Counted from the stretch's first letter, positions 10,501 through 19,141 are shown. The stretch: 64,000 bases of DNA from Verrucomicrobiota bacterium (GCA_017301995.1 JAFLEH010000003.1:1-64000); one strand, 5' to 3'. The notes: generated by a model not told the origin, from the letters alone. Numbers and translations are program-made.

Positions 10501-11426
10501 TTGCCCATCCCGTCCACCGGGACCACGGCGAAGAAATGGTCCTGCCACTCTGGCAGGCCGTTTTGCGACCATTGGAAAATCTCACCACCCACGGTGGCAT
10601 AGGGCGTCATGCCGGTGATGTCGGTAAAGGCGGAGGTAGAGTAATAGATGTCGTAGCGGGCCACATCCCGCACGGCGAACTGGTTGTAGGAACTCCAATT
10701 GAGCGTGACCGAGGAACCGGTCGGGGATGCGGTCACGGTGAAGTCCGTGATTCGTGGCGGCGGTGCGGGATCGGCCACCACCAGGCTCACCTCGCGTGAA
10801 ACGGCCTGGCGGTAGGGCGGGTCGGGCTCGACCCCGATGAATAATCCCACCTCGCGCGAGACCACCTCGGGCATCAGCACATAGGCGGCGGCATAGTTCA
10901 CCACCGGATCGAAGTGGTCCATCGCGTCCACGGGGACCACCGCGAAGAAATGGTCCTGCCACTCCACGAGACCGGCCAGGGTCACGCTGAGCTGCTCGCC
11001 GGGCACAATCTGATAGGGAGTGCCCGCCACCGAGCCGATCGGCGATGTGGAGTAATAGACCGCGTAGTGCTTCACATCGCGGACCTGCCACTGGTTGTAG
11101 CCGCTCCAGTCCAGCGTCACGGTGTTGCCGGTCGGAGAAACGGTGACCGCGATTTCCTCGATGCGCGGCGGCGCGGATTCGTCGGCCACGGCCAGGCTGA
11201 CCTCGCGGGAAACGACCTGACGGTAGGGCGGCGCGGGTTCCTCGCCTACGAAGATGCCCACCTCTCGCGACACCAACGACTTGATCGCCGGGTCCTGCAC
11301 CGCGCCGACATTGATGCCGTATTCGCGGCTCACCACCTCGCGCATCAGCACCTCACCCTGGCCGCGGACCGGAAGGGTCAGGGCCAGGCCGAAGCCGGCA
11401 AGCAGGATGAAGCGCGCGAGGGTCAT
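7599..11426 (-). CDS. Giant exported protein with VSREV repeats, FN3-like, LamG, cadherin-like and TSP3 modules
   Basis: 1275 residues with a signal peptide (ALTLPVRGQG). The first 345 residues contain seven copies of a VSRE(V/Y)(G/S)(L/I) motif, mostly arranged as VSREVGLF, a PPYR spacer and VSREVSLVVAD, each pair followed by a roughly 90-residue fibronectin III-like domain. A further FN3-like part (to about 560) leads to two LamG domains (about 570-800 and 830-1050), a cadherin-like domain, a TSP3 linker (DSDADGIDDEWE) and the C-terminal FYRIA domain. The architecture suggests an extracellular adhesin or matrix/scaffold protein rather than an enzyme. It sits 24 nucleotides upstream of the zincin-like gene and shares with it a block of about 950 bp. 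Confidence 0.8.
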   Translation of the reverse strand: MTLARFILLAGFGLALTLPVRGQGEVLMREVVSREYGINVGAVQDPAIKSLVSREVGIFVGEEPAPPYRQVVSREVSLAVADESAPPRIEEIAVTVSPTGNTVTLDWSGYNQWQVRDVKHYAVYYSTSPIGSVAGTPYQIVPGEQLSVTLAGLVEWQDHFFAVVPVDAMDHFDPVVNYAAAYVLMPEVVSREVGLFIGVEPDPPYRQAVSREVSLVVADPAPPPRITDFTVTASPTGSSVTLNWSSYNQFAVRDVARYDIYYSTSAFTDITGMTPYATVGGEIFQWSQNGLPEWQDHFFAVVPVDGMGNKDPQVLYSAAYVLMGQVVSREVGLFNGAEPAPPYREVVSREVSLVVADDTVPAPVTGPTSGFLANTAVSVYGAVTLDWSDYPIWTQRDVVRYRIYSADAFFDHVNAPGVVFHGFSQDGTATATIDGLPPETILYFAVVAEDSSGQFDPSVYAVSAKTSVGQLGDVANLAAARNMQKIKYTWDLGGVGDELAGFVREFRVYFDGSGTPLVLYKSLRSWTATGLTPGTSHTLRVTTVDTYGLESSGAVLQASTHAEPQPVAYWRFEEGTAGQNVPDSSQNTVSVDPVLDSSPSGNVLRTYNAASAPLYWASVGIPVVPRTGAKNALCLDFSPNDDLYEFGTMIQNHPFQEYTIEASVALDSLNGWRAIICRDGNAAGSAPAFRMMVRGDNNRFMVAMVDDTGVLREIQSTTAAVTGRWYHLIASFDGTNLSFYLRGPDDPAPVLQGTLATGGGFKKTNGWAIGRGWWNGNADWFDGRIDEVRVCDEAIPASFFLQSPAPAEFAADSDGDGFGDGIEAAAFANPTDAGSMPTAMFSGLAGWWRFDGDSATAVIDQTRFGRHGSLSGGSSHASGLIGTAISLDGVDDEMDLGVNASLIGTTDFTIGMWIKIPMGTASPMYLLSQREPGTTGYEGNYMVQVNTSGILNFSLYNGGYQFNLSSSVALNDGQWHHLALQRQGAAGRIFIDGSLNASAAGTVKSLVSHRVALGFNSRIGGSYFKGAVDDLRIYSRSLSAGEVLSLANRPPLANPLNLAVTENQPAGASVGSAATTDPDSGQVLAYRITAGNEVGAFALDPATGALSTTRPLDRETTAAYSLTIEAADNSDNRLATAYAVAISITDVPADDSDADGIDDEWEIAWFQNPAACDPNADPDNDGQNNLFEFLADTIPTGADGIFPMTVAVVGANFTIQCNGVPGRRYGLQRSVNLATGTWEEVAAAGPVAAYGPVVLSDPMPPERPKAFYRIAITKP
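7933..8882. repeat. Intergenic module duplication, copy 2 (cadherin-like + LamG)
   Basis: Partner of 4441-5390, inside the VSREV-repeat gene. The domain order is the same in both proteins: LamG, cadherin-like, TSP3 linker, C-terminal domain. Confidence 0.8.
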
Positions 11427-11472
11427 CGGATCAACGATGCGTATGGCGGGAGCGGACGGGGAATGGCCCGCC

Positions 11473-12777
11473 TCATGGCCGGATCACATGCGCCTGCACC
11501 GCCGAATAGCCCATGTTGGTGGGAACCGTGGCCGTCCAACGGATGGTCAGCGGCTCGGTGCTCACCGTCGAGGAATACACCGCGTCCACGACCGTGAAAT
11601 TCGCGCTGTCCCTTGGCGTGATGCGCACCTTGACCTGCGAGGCTTGCTCGACATTCACCGTTTCCACCACCACTTGGGTGGATGAGGTCAGTGGCAACGC
11701 CACATCGGGGCCATAGGTTCCAAAGGCCGCGCGGGGATCCGCTGGAGCACTCACCGCGCCAATCGACATAACCTTCACCTCAGGCGAACCCGTCGGAGGC
11801 CATAGCAGAGCGGTCGCGCCCGCAGCAAGATCAACCGTGCTGGGGGCAGGCATAACCGAAATACTGTTTAGATTTGCCGTTCGCTCAAGACGGATTCGTC
11901 CAACACCTCCATCCCTAATTCCAACATGACTACCGCCGCCAAGGGCGGCAAGATTTCCATTTCCGCTGAGGGTCTCAGCTACAATCCGAATGGCACCGCC
12001 GCTTCCTCCTGCGGCATCTAAACCACCCGTGCCTCCGTTTGCTCGGAGATATCCATCTATTGAGACAGACGCAGAGGAGGCGATAAGTATCGCCCCTCCT
12101 CCAGCGCCTCCAGACCAAGGTGCTGAGTTTGCGGTGCCACCTGCACCCGAACCCCCGATGAGCGGAATATTTGAAGCATTGCCATATGTGACACCCAGAA
12201 CTTCGCCATTGCTATACACCTCTCCATTAGAACCATAGCTTCCTCCGGGGCTGACGATTCTATTGCTGGAACCGCTTCCGCCCAACCCAAATCCAGAACC
12301 AATAGTTAAGCCAACATTGTTGCCTGTGCCACCCCTGAATCCTCCGGGGCCGGCCTCGGAGAGTGCCGGTGCCGAAACTGAGCCCTGCCCATTCAAACTC
12401 ACCGTCCCATTGATCGTCACATTTCCATTCACGAGCCAGACGACGGGGGCGCGGGAGGCATGGTTCTTGAAGGTGACGGTGGCACCTGTGGCGACGGTGA
12501 CGCTGGAGTATTTGAAGACGACGGCCCACTTGGCGGGGTCATAGACGCCTTTGCCGGCGTTGGCGGCGTTGTTCTGGTCCCAGGTGCCGGTGACGGCCTG
12601 GGAGAGGTCGATCTCGGTGTTGGCGGTGATATTGAGGGTGCCGTCGGAGCCGTCGGCCCCCGGCACGGTAATGGCGGCCGGGGCAAGGGATGCGAGGGCG
12701 ATGAAAAGAACCGGGGTCAGAAATCCGCGTGTTTGCGAGAGACCCGGGCGGACGGTGGTGATGGCGGTCGTTTGCAT
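11473..12777 (-). CDS. Glycine-rich exported protein, first gene of the cluster
   Basis: 434 residues, exported (hydrophobic segment LTPVLFIALASLAPAA). After the signal it has a beta-helix-like, Gly-rich and Asn/Ser-rich body (VNGNVTINGTVSLNGQG, then GGTGGLDAAGGSGGAIRIVAE) of the kind seen in surface-exposed structural or adhesive proteins. The C-terminal 110 residues (about SIGAVSAPADP to the end) look like a separate beta-sandwich. It is the promoter-proximal gene of the six-gene minus-strand cluster, 46 nucleotides upstream of the VSREV-repeat protein. I recognise no enzymatic motif. Confidence 0.75.
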   Translation of the reverse strand: MQTTAITTVRPGLSQTRGFLTPVLFIALASLAPAAITVPGADGSDGTLNITANTEIDLSQAVTGTWDQNNAANAGKGVYDPAKWAVVFKYSSVTVATGATVTFKNHASRAPVVWLVNGNVTINGTVSLNGQGSVSAPALSEAGPGGFRGGTGNNVGLTIGSGFGLGGSGSSNRIVSPGGSYGSNGEVYSNGEVLGVTYGNASNIPLIGGSGAGGTANSAPWSGGAGGGAILIASSASVSIDGYLRANGGTGGLDAAGGSGGAIRIVAETLSGNGNLAALGGGSHVGIRDGGVGRIRLERTANLNSISVMPAPSTVDLAAGATALLWPPTGSPEVKVMSIGAVSAPADPRAAFGTYGPDVALPLTSSTQVVVETVNVEQASQVKVRITPRDSANFTVVDAVYSSTVSTEPLTIRWTATVPTNMGYSAVQAHVIRP

Positions 12778-13195
12778 GGTGGTGGAGGTTTTGGAGGTTG
12801 TTAAAGTGGGCGTTGGCGAGGGAAAATTCGGGGGATGGGGTGTTTTTCGGCTAGAGATACCAGCTGACTAGCGAGCCGCCGCTGGGATGGCAAGAAAAAT
12901 CCGGATGGATGCGTGAAAAATTCCGGTGCGGCCATGGCGGGCGCTGGAGAGGGTGTGGTGGGCCATTCCAAGCCAACTACTGTGCCGGTGCGGTCGCATG
13001 GGTATTCTGATTCTGTGGGTGGTTTCTGGGTCGCCGGGCCATGAATGTCCGGTCGGTTCAAGGGGATCTCGCCAGAACTTCGTGGGGTGTTACACAAATT
13101 CTGATTTCCCCCAATCTTTTCCGCTTCGGTGCCTTTCCGGGCATTCGGCCTATCCCGCGCCCCCACCATGGGAACCGCTGCCCGGCGGTGAGGCG
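12778..13195. other. Non-coding stretch upstream of the secreted-protein cluster
   Basis: No convincing gene on either strand. Open frames here lack family resemblance and normal codon bias. The stretch must contain the promoter for the minus-strand cluster that starts at 12777, but I cannot place -35/-10 boxes with confidence. Confidence 0.5.
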
Positions 13196-13327
13196 CTATG
13201 GGTCGGTCGGACCGTTTTCGGTGCCCAGCAGGTGTTCCACCCGTTTCATGTCGGGATGGTCGATACCGGCTTTGCGCAGTTTGCCGAAGTCGTCGGCAAT
13301 CAAGTGCTCCCAAGTTTGGCCGTCCAT
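13196..13327 (-). CDS. Small ORF of unknown nature (43 codons), possible gene fragment
   Basis: ATG at 13327 with a purine-rich GGGGGTGAAG just upstream. The product begins MDGQTWEHLIADDF and contains many charged residues (KLRKAGIDHPDMKRVEHLL). It starts immediately after the stop of the sigma-factor remnant, in another frame. It could be a real small protein, or the tail of a gene whose front was lost when the sigma gene was disrupted. No family recognised. Confidence 0.3.
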   Translation of the reverse strand: MDGQTWEHLIADDFGKLRKAGIDHPDMKRVEHLLGTENGPTDP

Positions 13328-13329
13328 CT

Positions 13330-13521
13330 TCACCCCCTTATGGCTCTTGCGTCAGCGTAGAGCGGACTCCAGTAATCCCGGCATAATCGAGCGAATGCCC
13401 CGCGCGCTTCCCCAGGCGCCTGTCCGTCAATGGATCGGCGGACCGTGGTCCATTGGGTTTTGGGGAACCGGGAGTGATTCTCTGTGTTTTCATCCCCAGA
13501 GCTATCTGCGTTTGGGCTCAT
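13330..13521 (-). pseudogene. Truncated ECF-type sigma-70 factor remnant
   Basis: 63 codons. The sequence SRFPKTQWTTVRRSID, then GEARGAFARLCRDYWSPLYADARA, matches the N-terminal 60 residues of ECF-like sigma factors common in Planctomycetes and Verrucomicrobiota (pattern RFxxTxW..V, then LCRxYWxPLYAYxR). Full-length members are about 180-250 residues with sigma region 2 and region 4. Here the frame ends (AIRG stop) just inside region 2, and no continuation with the expected DAEDLTQ motif is visible in any frame downstream. Hence I call it a remnant. Confidence 0.6.
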
Positions 13522-14018
13522 GAGTGGATGGTGCGGACAACGTGTGCTTGCATGGCGGGGGATTTGGTGGCGATGGTAGGACGAAATATAGGACAGGGAA
13601 AAATGGCCTGCAACACTACTAAACTAGCGTTTCACCGTGCTGGTCGGCAAGGATAAACCGGAAGAATGCAGGAGAAATCGAGGCTCGGCTTGCCACTGCG
13701 GCATCCGGCACCCAGCGGACGCGGTGTGATTTGATGCCTGTTTGTCCGGTGCCCTGCCCAATGGATGCAATATCCGAGGCGATACCGTCCGTGCGGCACA
13801 GCACCCGTCGGAACCGTGTTGGGGAGACTTTTTCCGTGAGGAAGGCTCCCCGTGGACGACGACGAGGTGATCGACGAGTCGATGGACGTGGAATAATCCT
13901 GCGGTTTCGCCGGATTTTTGGCTGGACGCGGGGCGGGTTAGGCTTCAGAGAAGGTGCCCCGCGGCGGACGAACCGCCCCTCCGGGCCAAGAAAAACACAT
14001 CCCACCATCCCAAGAATC
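13522..14018. other. Intergenic stretch upstream of the DUF6941 gene
   Basis: About 500 bp between the sigma remnant and the DUF6941 gene. Open frames on both strands are rich in Arg and Pro and look like antisense or frame shadows. No RNA gene, repeat or clear terminator seen. Confidence 0.5.
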
Positions 14019-14441
14019 ATGGATATCCAAATCGCCACCCTTTGTGACTTCGCCGCCGACTACAATGGCAAGCTGGTTATTTCCGGCACGTTTGACACCC
14101 TCGTCGCCCGCGCCATGCCGGTCGTGCATCCGGCCTGCGCGCTGGCCATGCGCGTCTGCTTCACCCCGGAAGACGCCGGCCGCCACAAGCTCTCCATCAA
14201 CATCATCGACGAGGACGGCGAGTCGCTCGACCCGAACAACATGCCGATCGAGCCGGAGTTCGAAGTGCAGCTTCCGAAGAACGTGCCGTTCCTCACCCGC
14301 AACATCGTGATGAACCTCCAGGGCCTCCGTTTCCCGAAACAGGGCATCTACTCGATCGACATCGGCTGCGACGGCGAGATCCTCGTCCGCCTGCCGCTGC
14401 GCATCCTGCAGGTCAATCAGGACGGCCAACCGCAAGCCTGA
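14019..14441 (+). CDS. DUF6941 family protein
   Basis: 140 residues from ATG 14019 (MDIQIATLCDFAADYNGKL). The opening 'IQIATLCDFAADYNGKLVISGTFD' pattern, the Ala-rich VHPACALAMRVCF strand and the conserved FLTRNIVMNLQGLRFPKQGIYSIDI region fit the DUF6941 family, small cytoplasmic beta-rich proteins found widely in Verrucomicrobiota and Planctomycetes with unknown role. A longer reading frame exists upstream, but its Arg-rich N-terminus does not belong to the family. It is monocistronic or the first gene before the SDR gene, 47 nucleotides downstream. Confidence 0.8.
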   Translation: MDIQIATLCDFAADYNGKLVISGTFDTLVARAMPVVHPACALAMRVCFTPEDAGRHKLSINIIDEDGESLDPNNMPIEPEFEVQLPKNVPFLTRNIVMNLQGLRFPKQGIYSIDIGCDGEILVRLPLRILQVNQDGQPQA

Positions 14442-14488
14442 TCGGATTCGCGATAGCATCTTTCCGGGGCATGGTGTAATCTCACGCC

Positions 14489-15295
14489 ATGCCCCGTTCC
14501 ATTTCGTATTCCTGTGCCCTCATCACCGGCGCCTCGTCGGGCCTCGGTGAGGAATTCGCCCTCCAACTCGCCGGCCGCGTGGACAAAATGGTCCTCGTCG
14601 CGCGCCGCGAACCCCAGCTCCGCCAACTGGCCTCCGTTCTGCTGGAAACCCATCCGGAATTGCAGGTTCTCGTCTATCCGGCGGACCTGACCGATCCGTC
14701 CGAACGCGAGGATCTGGTGGAAAACCTGATCATCCAGGGATTCATTCCGGATCTGCTGGTCAACAACGCGGGCCTCGGCGACTACGGCGAGTTCGTGACC
14801 GCGGATTGGGCGCGAATCCGGGCGATGCTCGCCACCAACATTGAGGCGCTCACCTATCTGACCCACTCGCTGGTGCCGGCGATGATCCGATGCGGACGCG
14901 GCGCGGTGGTCAATGTCAGCTCGCTGGCCAGCCTGCTGCCGATCCCCGACTTCGCGGTCTATGCGGCCACCAAGGCCTACGTCACGAGTTTTTCGGAAGC
15001 CCTGCGGATCGAGTTGAAACAACACGGCATCCCGGTGCTCGCGGTGTGCCCGGGGCCGGTATCCACCGGGTTCGGCGAGGTTGCCAAACGCCACGGCGGA
15101 GGCCCGGAAATGCCGGTTTACCGCCAATTCTACGTTCCCCGCCAGCAAGTGGTCGCGGAATCGCTCCAGGCTCTCTCGCGCACCCGCGCCAGGGTCTATC
15201 CGGGTCTCAAAACCGCCCTCGCCGCCTGCCTGATCGCCGCTCTCCCGGTGGCCGCCATCCGCCTCGCCATGGGCTTCCGCCCGCGGAGGAGTTAG
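14489..15295 (+). CDS. SDR family oxidoreductase
   Basis: 268-residue classical short-chain dehydrogenase/reductase. Visible motifs: the Rossmann TGASSGLG (residues 13-20), NNAG (about 92-95), catalytic Ser in VNVSSLAS and the YAATK catalytic Tyr/Lys pair (about 154-158), then CPGPV. The C-terminus adds a hydrophobic segment (TALAACLIAALPVAAIRLAMGF), so it is probably membrane-associated. This resembles the DltE/YqjQ-like SDRs that act on lipophilic substrates. The substrate is unknown. The histidine-kinase gene begins 44 nucleotides downstream. Confidence 0.85.
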   Translation: MPRSISYSCALITGASSGLGEEFALQLAGRVDKMVLVARREPQLRQLASVLLETHPELQVLVYPADLTDPSEREDLVENLIIQGFIPDLLVNNAGLGDYGEFVTADWARIRAMLATNIEALTYLTHSLVPAMIRCGRGAVVNVSSLASLLPIPDFAVYAATKAYVTSFSEALRIELKQHGIPVLAVCPGPVSTGFGEVAKRHGGGPEMPVYRQFYVPRQQVVAESLQALSRTRARVYPGLKTALAACLIAALPVAAIRLAMGFRPRRS

Positions 15296-15339
15296 AGAAC
15301 AAGCGATCCGCCCGCCCGATCGATTCCATTTCCACCATC

Positions 15340-17490
15340 ATGTCCGGAAACTCACGAGCGCTGGCACTGCGGGTGATGGGGATCTATCTGGTATTCGCGG
15401 CGGCGTGGATCCTTCTGTCCGACGCGGCGGCGAAGCTGCTGTTTCCCGACGCTCACACGATCTCGCATTTCCAGACCATCAAGGGTCTCGCATTCGTCGG
15501 AGTCACCGCGTTTCTGTTATACATCACGATGCTGGGACCGTTGCGGCGGCGGGACCGGGAAACGGTCATGCGGCTCGCGGCCGAGGATTCGCTGCGCGCC
15601 GCCAACGAGCGCAACGAGGCCCTGCTGAAGGCCATCCCGGACATGCTGTTCGTGCTGGATTCCGAAGGGAAGTTCCTCGATTACCGTGGTCCGTCCGGTG
15701 TGACACTGCTGCCGCCGGAAGCGTTCATCGGCAAGCCCATCTCGGAGATCATGCCGGAGGGTATCGCCCTTGAGGCAATCGCCAAGGTCAAATCGGTTCT
15801 GGCTTCCCGCGGAACCGAGTTCCAGTCCTATCAATTGGATGGCGGCGGTGAGACAAGGTACTTCGAAACCCGACTCGCCCCATATGGCTCCAATGCCGTG
15901 GTCGCGCTCTGCCGCGACCGGACGGAACGGCATCGGGTCGAAAGCGCCTTGCGAAAGAGCGAGGAAAAACTCCGCAAGCTGTCCCATGCGGTCGAGCAGA
16001 GCACATCCTCCATTGTCATCACCGATCCCGACGGATTCATCGAATATGTCAATCCCAGGTTCACCGCCGTGACCGGCTACACCCAGGACGAGTTGATAGG
16101 AAAGACCCCAAGCGTGCTGAAATCCGGAGACACGCCGCCGGAAGTCTATCGGAATTTGTGGGATACAATCAGCCAAGGCGGGGAATGGCGTGGGGAGTTC
16201 AGCAACCGAAGGAAGAACGGTGAGGTCTATTGGGAATTCGCCTCGATTTCCCCTCTGACCGACGAATCCGGGAAGATCACGCATTTCGTGGGAGTCAAGG
16301 AGGACATCACCGGCCGGAAGGGGCTGGAGGAACAGTTGCGCCATGTGCAAAAGATGGAAGCCTTCGGCCAACTGGCCGGAGGCGTCGCCCACGACTTCAA
16401 CAACTATCTGGCGGTGATCCGGATGCAAACCGATCTCCTGCGGACGAGCGGCAATCTGGGCCCGGAGCAAGCGGCATGCGCGAGGGAAATCGAGCAGGCG
16501 ACCGAGCGGGCGTCCAATCTAACCAACCAACTGCTGCTCTTCAGCCGCCGCCAGGCGATGCGCCCGCGCGACATCGACCTGAACGCCAACGTGGCCAGCA
16601 TCACCCGCATGTTCGAGCGACTGTTAGGCGATGGGATCGAAGTGCGTGTGGCATGCGCTGCCGAGCCACTGATGATTCGGGCGGATCCGGGAATGATCGA
16701 CCAGATTCTGGTCAATCTGGCACTCAACGCCCGCGACGCGATGCCTGCCGGCGGAGTGTTGGAGATCTCGACACAGGCGGTGGAACCGGATGCGGCGGAG
16801 GCTGCGGGAGTCCCCCGCGCGAAGGCGGGCCGGTATGCTTGTCTAACGGTCGCCGACACGGGCATGGGCATCAGCCCGGAACACCTTCCTCACGTTTTCG
16901 AACCGTTCTTCACCACCAAGGATGTCGGGAAGGGCACCGGGCTCGGGCTGGCCACCGTGTTCGGCATCGTCGAGCAACACGAAGGCTGGCTGGACGTTTC
17001 CAGCAAGCCGGGATCAGGTACGGTTTTCCGCCTGCACTTTCCGTTGCTCGCCCGTTTGGCACCGGAGGCTCCGGCACAAGAGCCTCCGTTGACAACCGGC
17101 TGCTGCGAACCGGATTGCATTCTGGTGGTTGAGGATGACGCCTCGCTGCGGCAACTCATCCGCAAGGTGCTCGAACGGGAAGGCCACCGGGTATGCGAGG
17201 CCGCCACCGGCGTCAAGGCTCTCTCCAAGTGGGACGAATGCCGGGGCAGAATCGGACTCCTCCTAACCGACCTGGTGATGCCGGACGGCATGAGCGGCAT
17301 CGAAGTGGCCGGGACCCTCCGAAAATCCAAACCGGATCTGCGGGTCGTGTTCATGAGCGGATACAATCCGGAAACGGCAGGCAAAGATTGTCCGGAATTC
17401 GAGGAGGCCCGCTTTCTGCCGAAACCCTTCGGCGCGGCCGATCTGTCCGGCATCGTGAGGGATGCATTCGATGGCCATCCGGCGAGCTAA
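15340..17490 (+). CDS. PAS-containing hybrid sensor histidine kinase
   Basis: 716 residues from ATG 15340 (MSGNSRALALRVMGIYL); the same frame is open further upstream but overlaps the SDR gene. Two N-terminal membrane segments (about 9-30 and 50-68) flank a short external loop. Two PAS domains follow (about 95-210 and 225-345, the second with the GEVYWEFASISPL PAC motif). The HisKA phosphoacceptor is in GGVAHDFNNYLAVI, and the ATPase domain shows DQILVNLALNARDAMP, DTGMGI and GKGTGLGLATV. A C-terminal receiver domain has ILVVEDDAS, phosphoacceptor Asp in LLLTDLVMPDGM and LPKPF. It is an intramembrane-sensing hybrid kinase; the signal is unknown and no partner regulator lies nearby. Confidence 0.9.
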   Translation: MSGNSRALALRVMGIYLVFAAAWILLSDAAAKLLFPDAHTISHFQTIKGLAFVGVTAFLLYITMLGPLRRRDRETVMRLAAEDSLRAANERNEALLKAIPDMLFVLDSEGKFLDYRGPSGVTLLPPEAFIGKPISEIMPEGIALEAIAKVKSVLASRGTEFQSYQLDGGGETRYFETRLAPYGSNAVVALCRDRTERHRVESALRKSEEKLRKLSHAVEQSTSSIVITDPDGFIEYVNPRFTAVTGYTQDELIGKTPSVLKSGDTPPEVYRNLWDTISQGGEWRGEFSNRRKNGEVYWEFASISPLTDESGKITHFVGVKEDITGRKGLEEQLRHVQKMEAFGQLAGGVAHDFNNYLAVIRMQTDLLRTSGNLGPEQAACAREIEQATERASNLTNQLLLFSRRQAMRPRDIDLNANVASITRMFERLLGDGIEVRVACAAEPLMIRADPGMIDQILVNLALNARDAMPAGGVLEISTQAVEPDAAEAAGVPRAKAGRYACLTVADTGMGISPEHLPHVFEPFFTTKDVGKGTGLGLATVFGIVEQHEGWLDVSSKPGSGTVFRLHFPLLARLAPEAPAQEPPLTTGCCEPDCILVVEDDASLRQLIRKVLEREGHRVCEAATGVKALSKWDECRGRIGLLLTDLVMPDGMSGIEVAGTLRKSKPDLRVVFMSGYNPETAGKDCPEFEEARFLPKPFGAADLSGIVRDAFDGHPAS

Positions 17491-17512
17491 CAAAGGAGAG
17501 ACGTTCCGGAAA

Positions 17513-17869
17513 TCACTGCTTGCTTTCCGATCCGGTGGGCTTCGGCGCGTCTTCTTCCGCTGAAGGATCCGGCTTCGCGGAATCGGACGGCTTGGTGGTC
17601 GGGCTGACGATCACCGCCCCGCCACCGGTTCCGGAGCGGGCCGCGTTGGGGTTGGTGGCCCTGAACTCGCCGTCCTTGGGAAGTTCCAGCATGTTTCCAA
17701 CCCGCAGACCATGATCCGGAAGTTTGGTTTCGGAAACCTCTTCGGTGGCGGGTTTCCGTTCCGACTTCGCCTTCGGCTCCTCCACCACATCGGCTTTGGG
17801 CGCGGCACATCCGGCCAGCATCAGACAAACTGCGGCAATGCATCGGTACGCGGAGGGAAATCGGCTCAT
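17513..17869 (-). CDS. Small lipoprotein
   Basis: 118 residues from ATG 17869 (MSRFPSAYRCIAAVCLMLAGCAAPK). The LAGC lipobox predicts lipid attachment at Cys20. The mature part is Lys/Glu/Pro-rich and disordered, with a short ordered region HGLRVGNMLELPKDGEF in the middle and a low-complexity C-terminus. No known family; envelope role presumed. It is convergent with the kinase gene, whose stop is 22 nucleotides away. Confidence 0.65.
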   Translation of the reverse strand: MSRFPSAYRCIAAVCLMLAGCAAPKADVVEEPKAKSERKPATEEVSETKLPDHGLRVGNMLELPKDGEFRATNPNAARSGTGGGAVIVSPTTKPSDSAKPDPSAEEDAPKPTGSESKQ

Positions 17870-18065
17870 GGTGCGGAGCGGAAGAATGCCCGAATCCGTC
17901 CCCCACGCAAGCCCGAATCCTCGGCATCCGGGGTTCAATCGGAAGCCAGAATTTCACGACGCCTTTGGCGCCACGGACATCTCGGCCTGGAATCCTTGAA
18001 ACGAGAAGTTTGTGCCGTTTGAGTCAAACTCTTGTCTGGTCTCCGGAGTCGGAGGCACAGCCTCG

Positions 18066-19133
18066 CTAGATGTTCCACTCCACGGCGTGGTCATTGGCGG
18101 CGGCCGTCGGGGCGGCTCCGTCGCCGGTCCAGTCGCCTTCCGGATCGGTTGGGTCGGGCGGAAACGATAGCGCCACCTGGTCGCCCACGCTCAGCGCGAG
18201 CTCGTCAAGCTGCTTGCGGGAGATCTCCACCTCGATGAACTCGCCGGGCTCCGTCCTAACCGAAAGAGCCGCGACCGGACCGGCCGAAAACAGGTGCTGC
18301 ACCTCGGCGAGACGGTCGAAGTCGGGATCATACTCGGCCGCGAATTTCACCTCGATCTCATGCGGCCGGACATATCTAGTGCCGCCATCCCGCAAGGTGA
18401 GCTTGTTCACGTTTCCGAGAAATTCATAAACGAACGGCGTGCGCGGATGATCGTAGATGCGCTGGGGCGGCCCCACTTGCTCGATCCGGGAGTTGCGCAT
18501 CACCACCACTTGGTCGGCGAGTTCGAGCGCCTCCTCCTGGTCGTGGGTGACGAACAGGGTGGTTAGGCCGATTTCATCGTGGAAATGGCGCAACCAACGC
18601 CGGAGGTCCTTGCGCACCTGGGCATCAAGCGCGCCGAAGGGCTCGTCCAACAGAAGCACCTTCGGACGGATCGCAAGGGCGCGGGCCAGGGCCACCCGCT
18701 GGCGCTGGCCGCCGGATAGCTCGTGCGGCCGGCGGCGACCAAGTCCGTCGAGTTTCACCAATCCCAGCAACTCGTCCACCCGCGCCGCGATCTCACGGCG
18801 GGGCGGGCGTTTTCCCCACGGCAGGACGGTTAGACCGAAGGCGATGTTCTGTGCCACCGTCATGTGACGGAACAGCGCGTAATGCTGGAACACGAAGCCC
18901 ACCTGGCGTTTTCCCGCCGGGATGCCCACGACATTCTCGCCGTGAAACAAGATGCGGCCGGGTCCGTCATCGGCGGATTCCAAGCCGGCGACGATCCGCA
19001 GCAAGGTGGTCTTGCCGGAGCCGGACGGGCCCAACAAAGCGGTGAGCGACCCGTTCGGAACTTCCAGCGAAACATCGTCGAGCGCCTTGTAATTGCCGAA
19101 AGTCTTGTGGATGGATTGGATGGAGATGGACAT
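18066..19133 (-). CDS. cysA: Sulfate/thiosulfate ABC transporter ATP-binding protein
   Basis: 355 residues. ATPase of the sulfate importer: Walker [10 protein letters not shown] (about 35-43), Q-loop FVFQHYALF, signature LSGGQRQR, Walker [14 protein letters not shown]-loop VTHDQEEA. The [14 protein letters not shown] segment and the C-terminal regulatory TOBE-like domain ([11 protein letters not shown]) are typical of CysA. It is the last gene of the cysT-cysW-cysA run. The 77-bp spacer after cysW carries the short tandem repeat described at 19142-19187. Confidence 0.92.
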   Translation of the reverse strand: MSISIQSIHKTFGNYKALDDVSLEVPNGSLTALLGPSGSGKTTLLRIVAGLESADDGPGRILFHGENVVGIPAGKRQVGFVFQHYALFRHMTVAQNIAFGLTVLPWGKRPPRREIAARVDELLGLVKLDGLGRRRPHELSGGQRQRVALARALAIRPKVLLLDEPFGALDAQVRKDLRRWLRHFHDEIGLTTLFVTHDQEEALELADQVVVMRNSRIEQVGPPQRIYDHPRTPFVYEFLGNVNKLTLRDGGTRYVRPHEIEVKFAAEYDPDFDRLAEVQHLFSAGPVAALSVRTEPGEFIEVEISRKQLDELALSVGDQVALSFPPDPTDPEGDWTGDGAAPTAAANDHAVEWNI

Positions 19134-19141
19134 GGTTTGGG

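Noticed and set aside
13619..14038. Minus-strand ORF of 139 codons upstream of the DUF6941 gene
   Set aside because: Arg/Pro-rich, no motif, and overlaps the DUF6941 start on the opposite strand; likely an antisense shadow.
14890..15339. N-terminal extension of the histidine kinase frame
   Set aside because: It runs through the SDR gene in another frame and is Arg/Gly-rich without family content; the membrane segments start at 15340.
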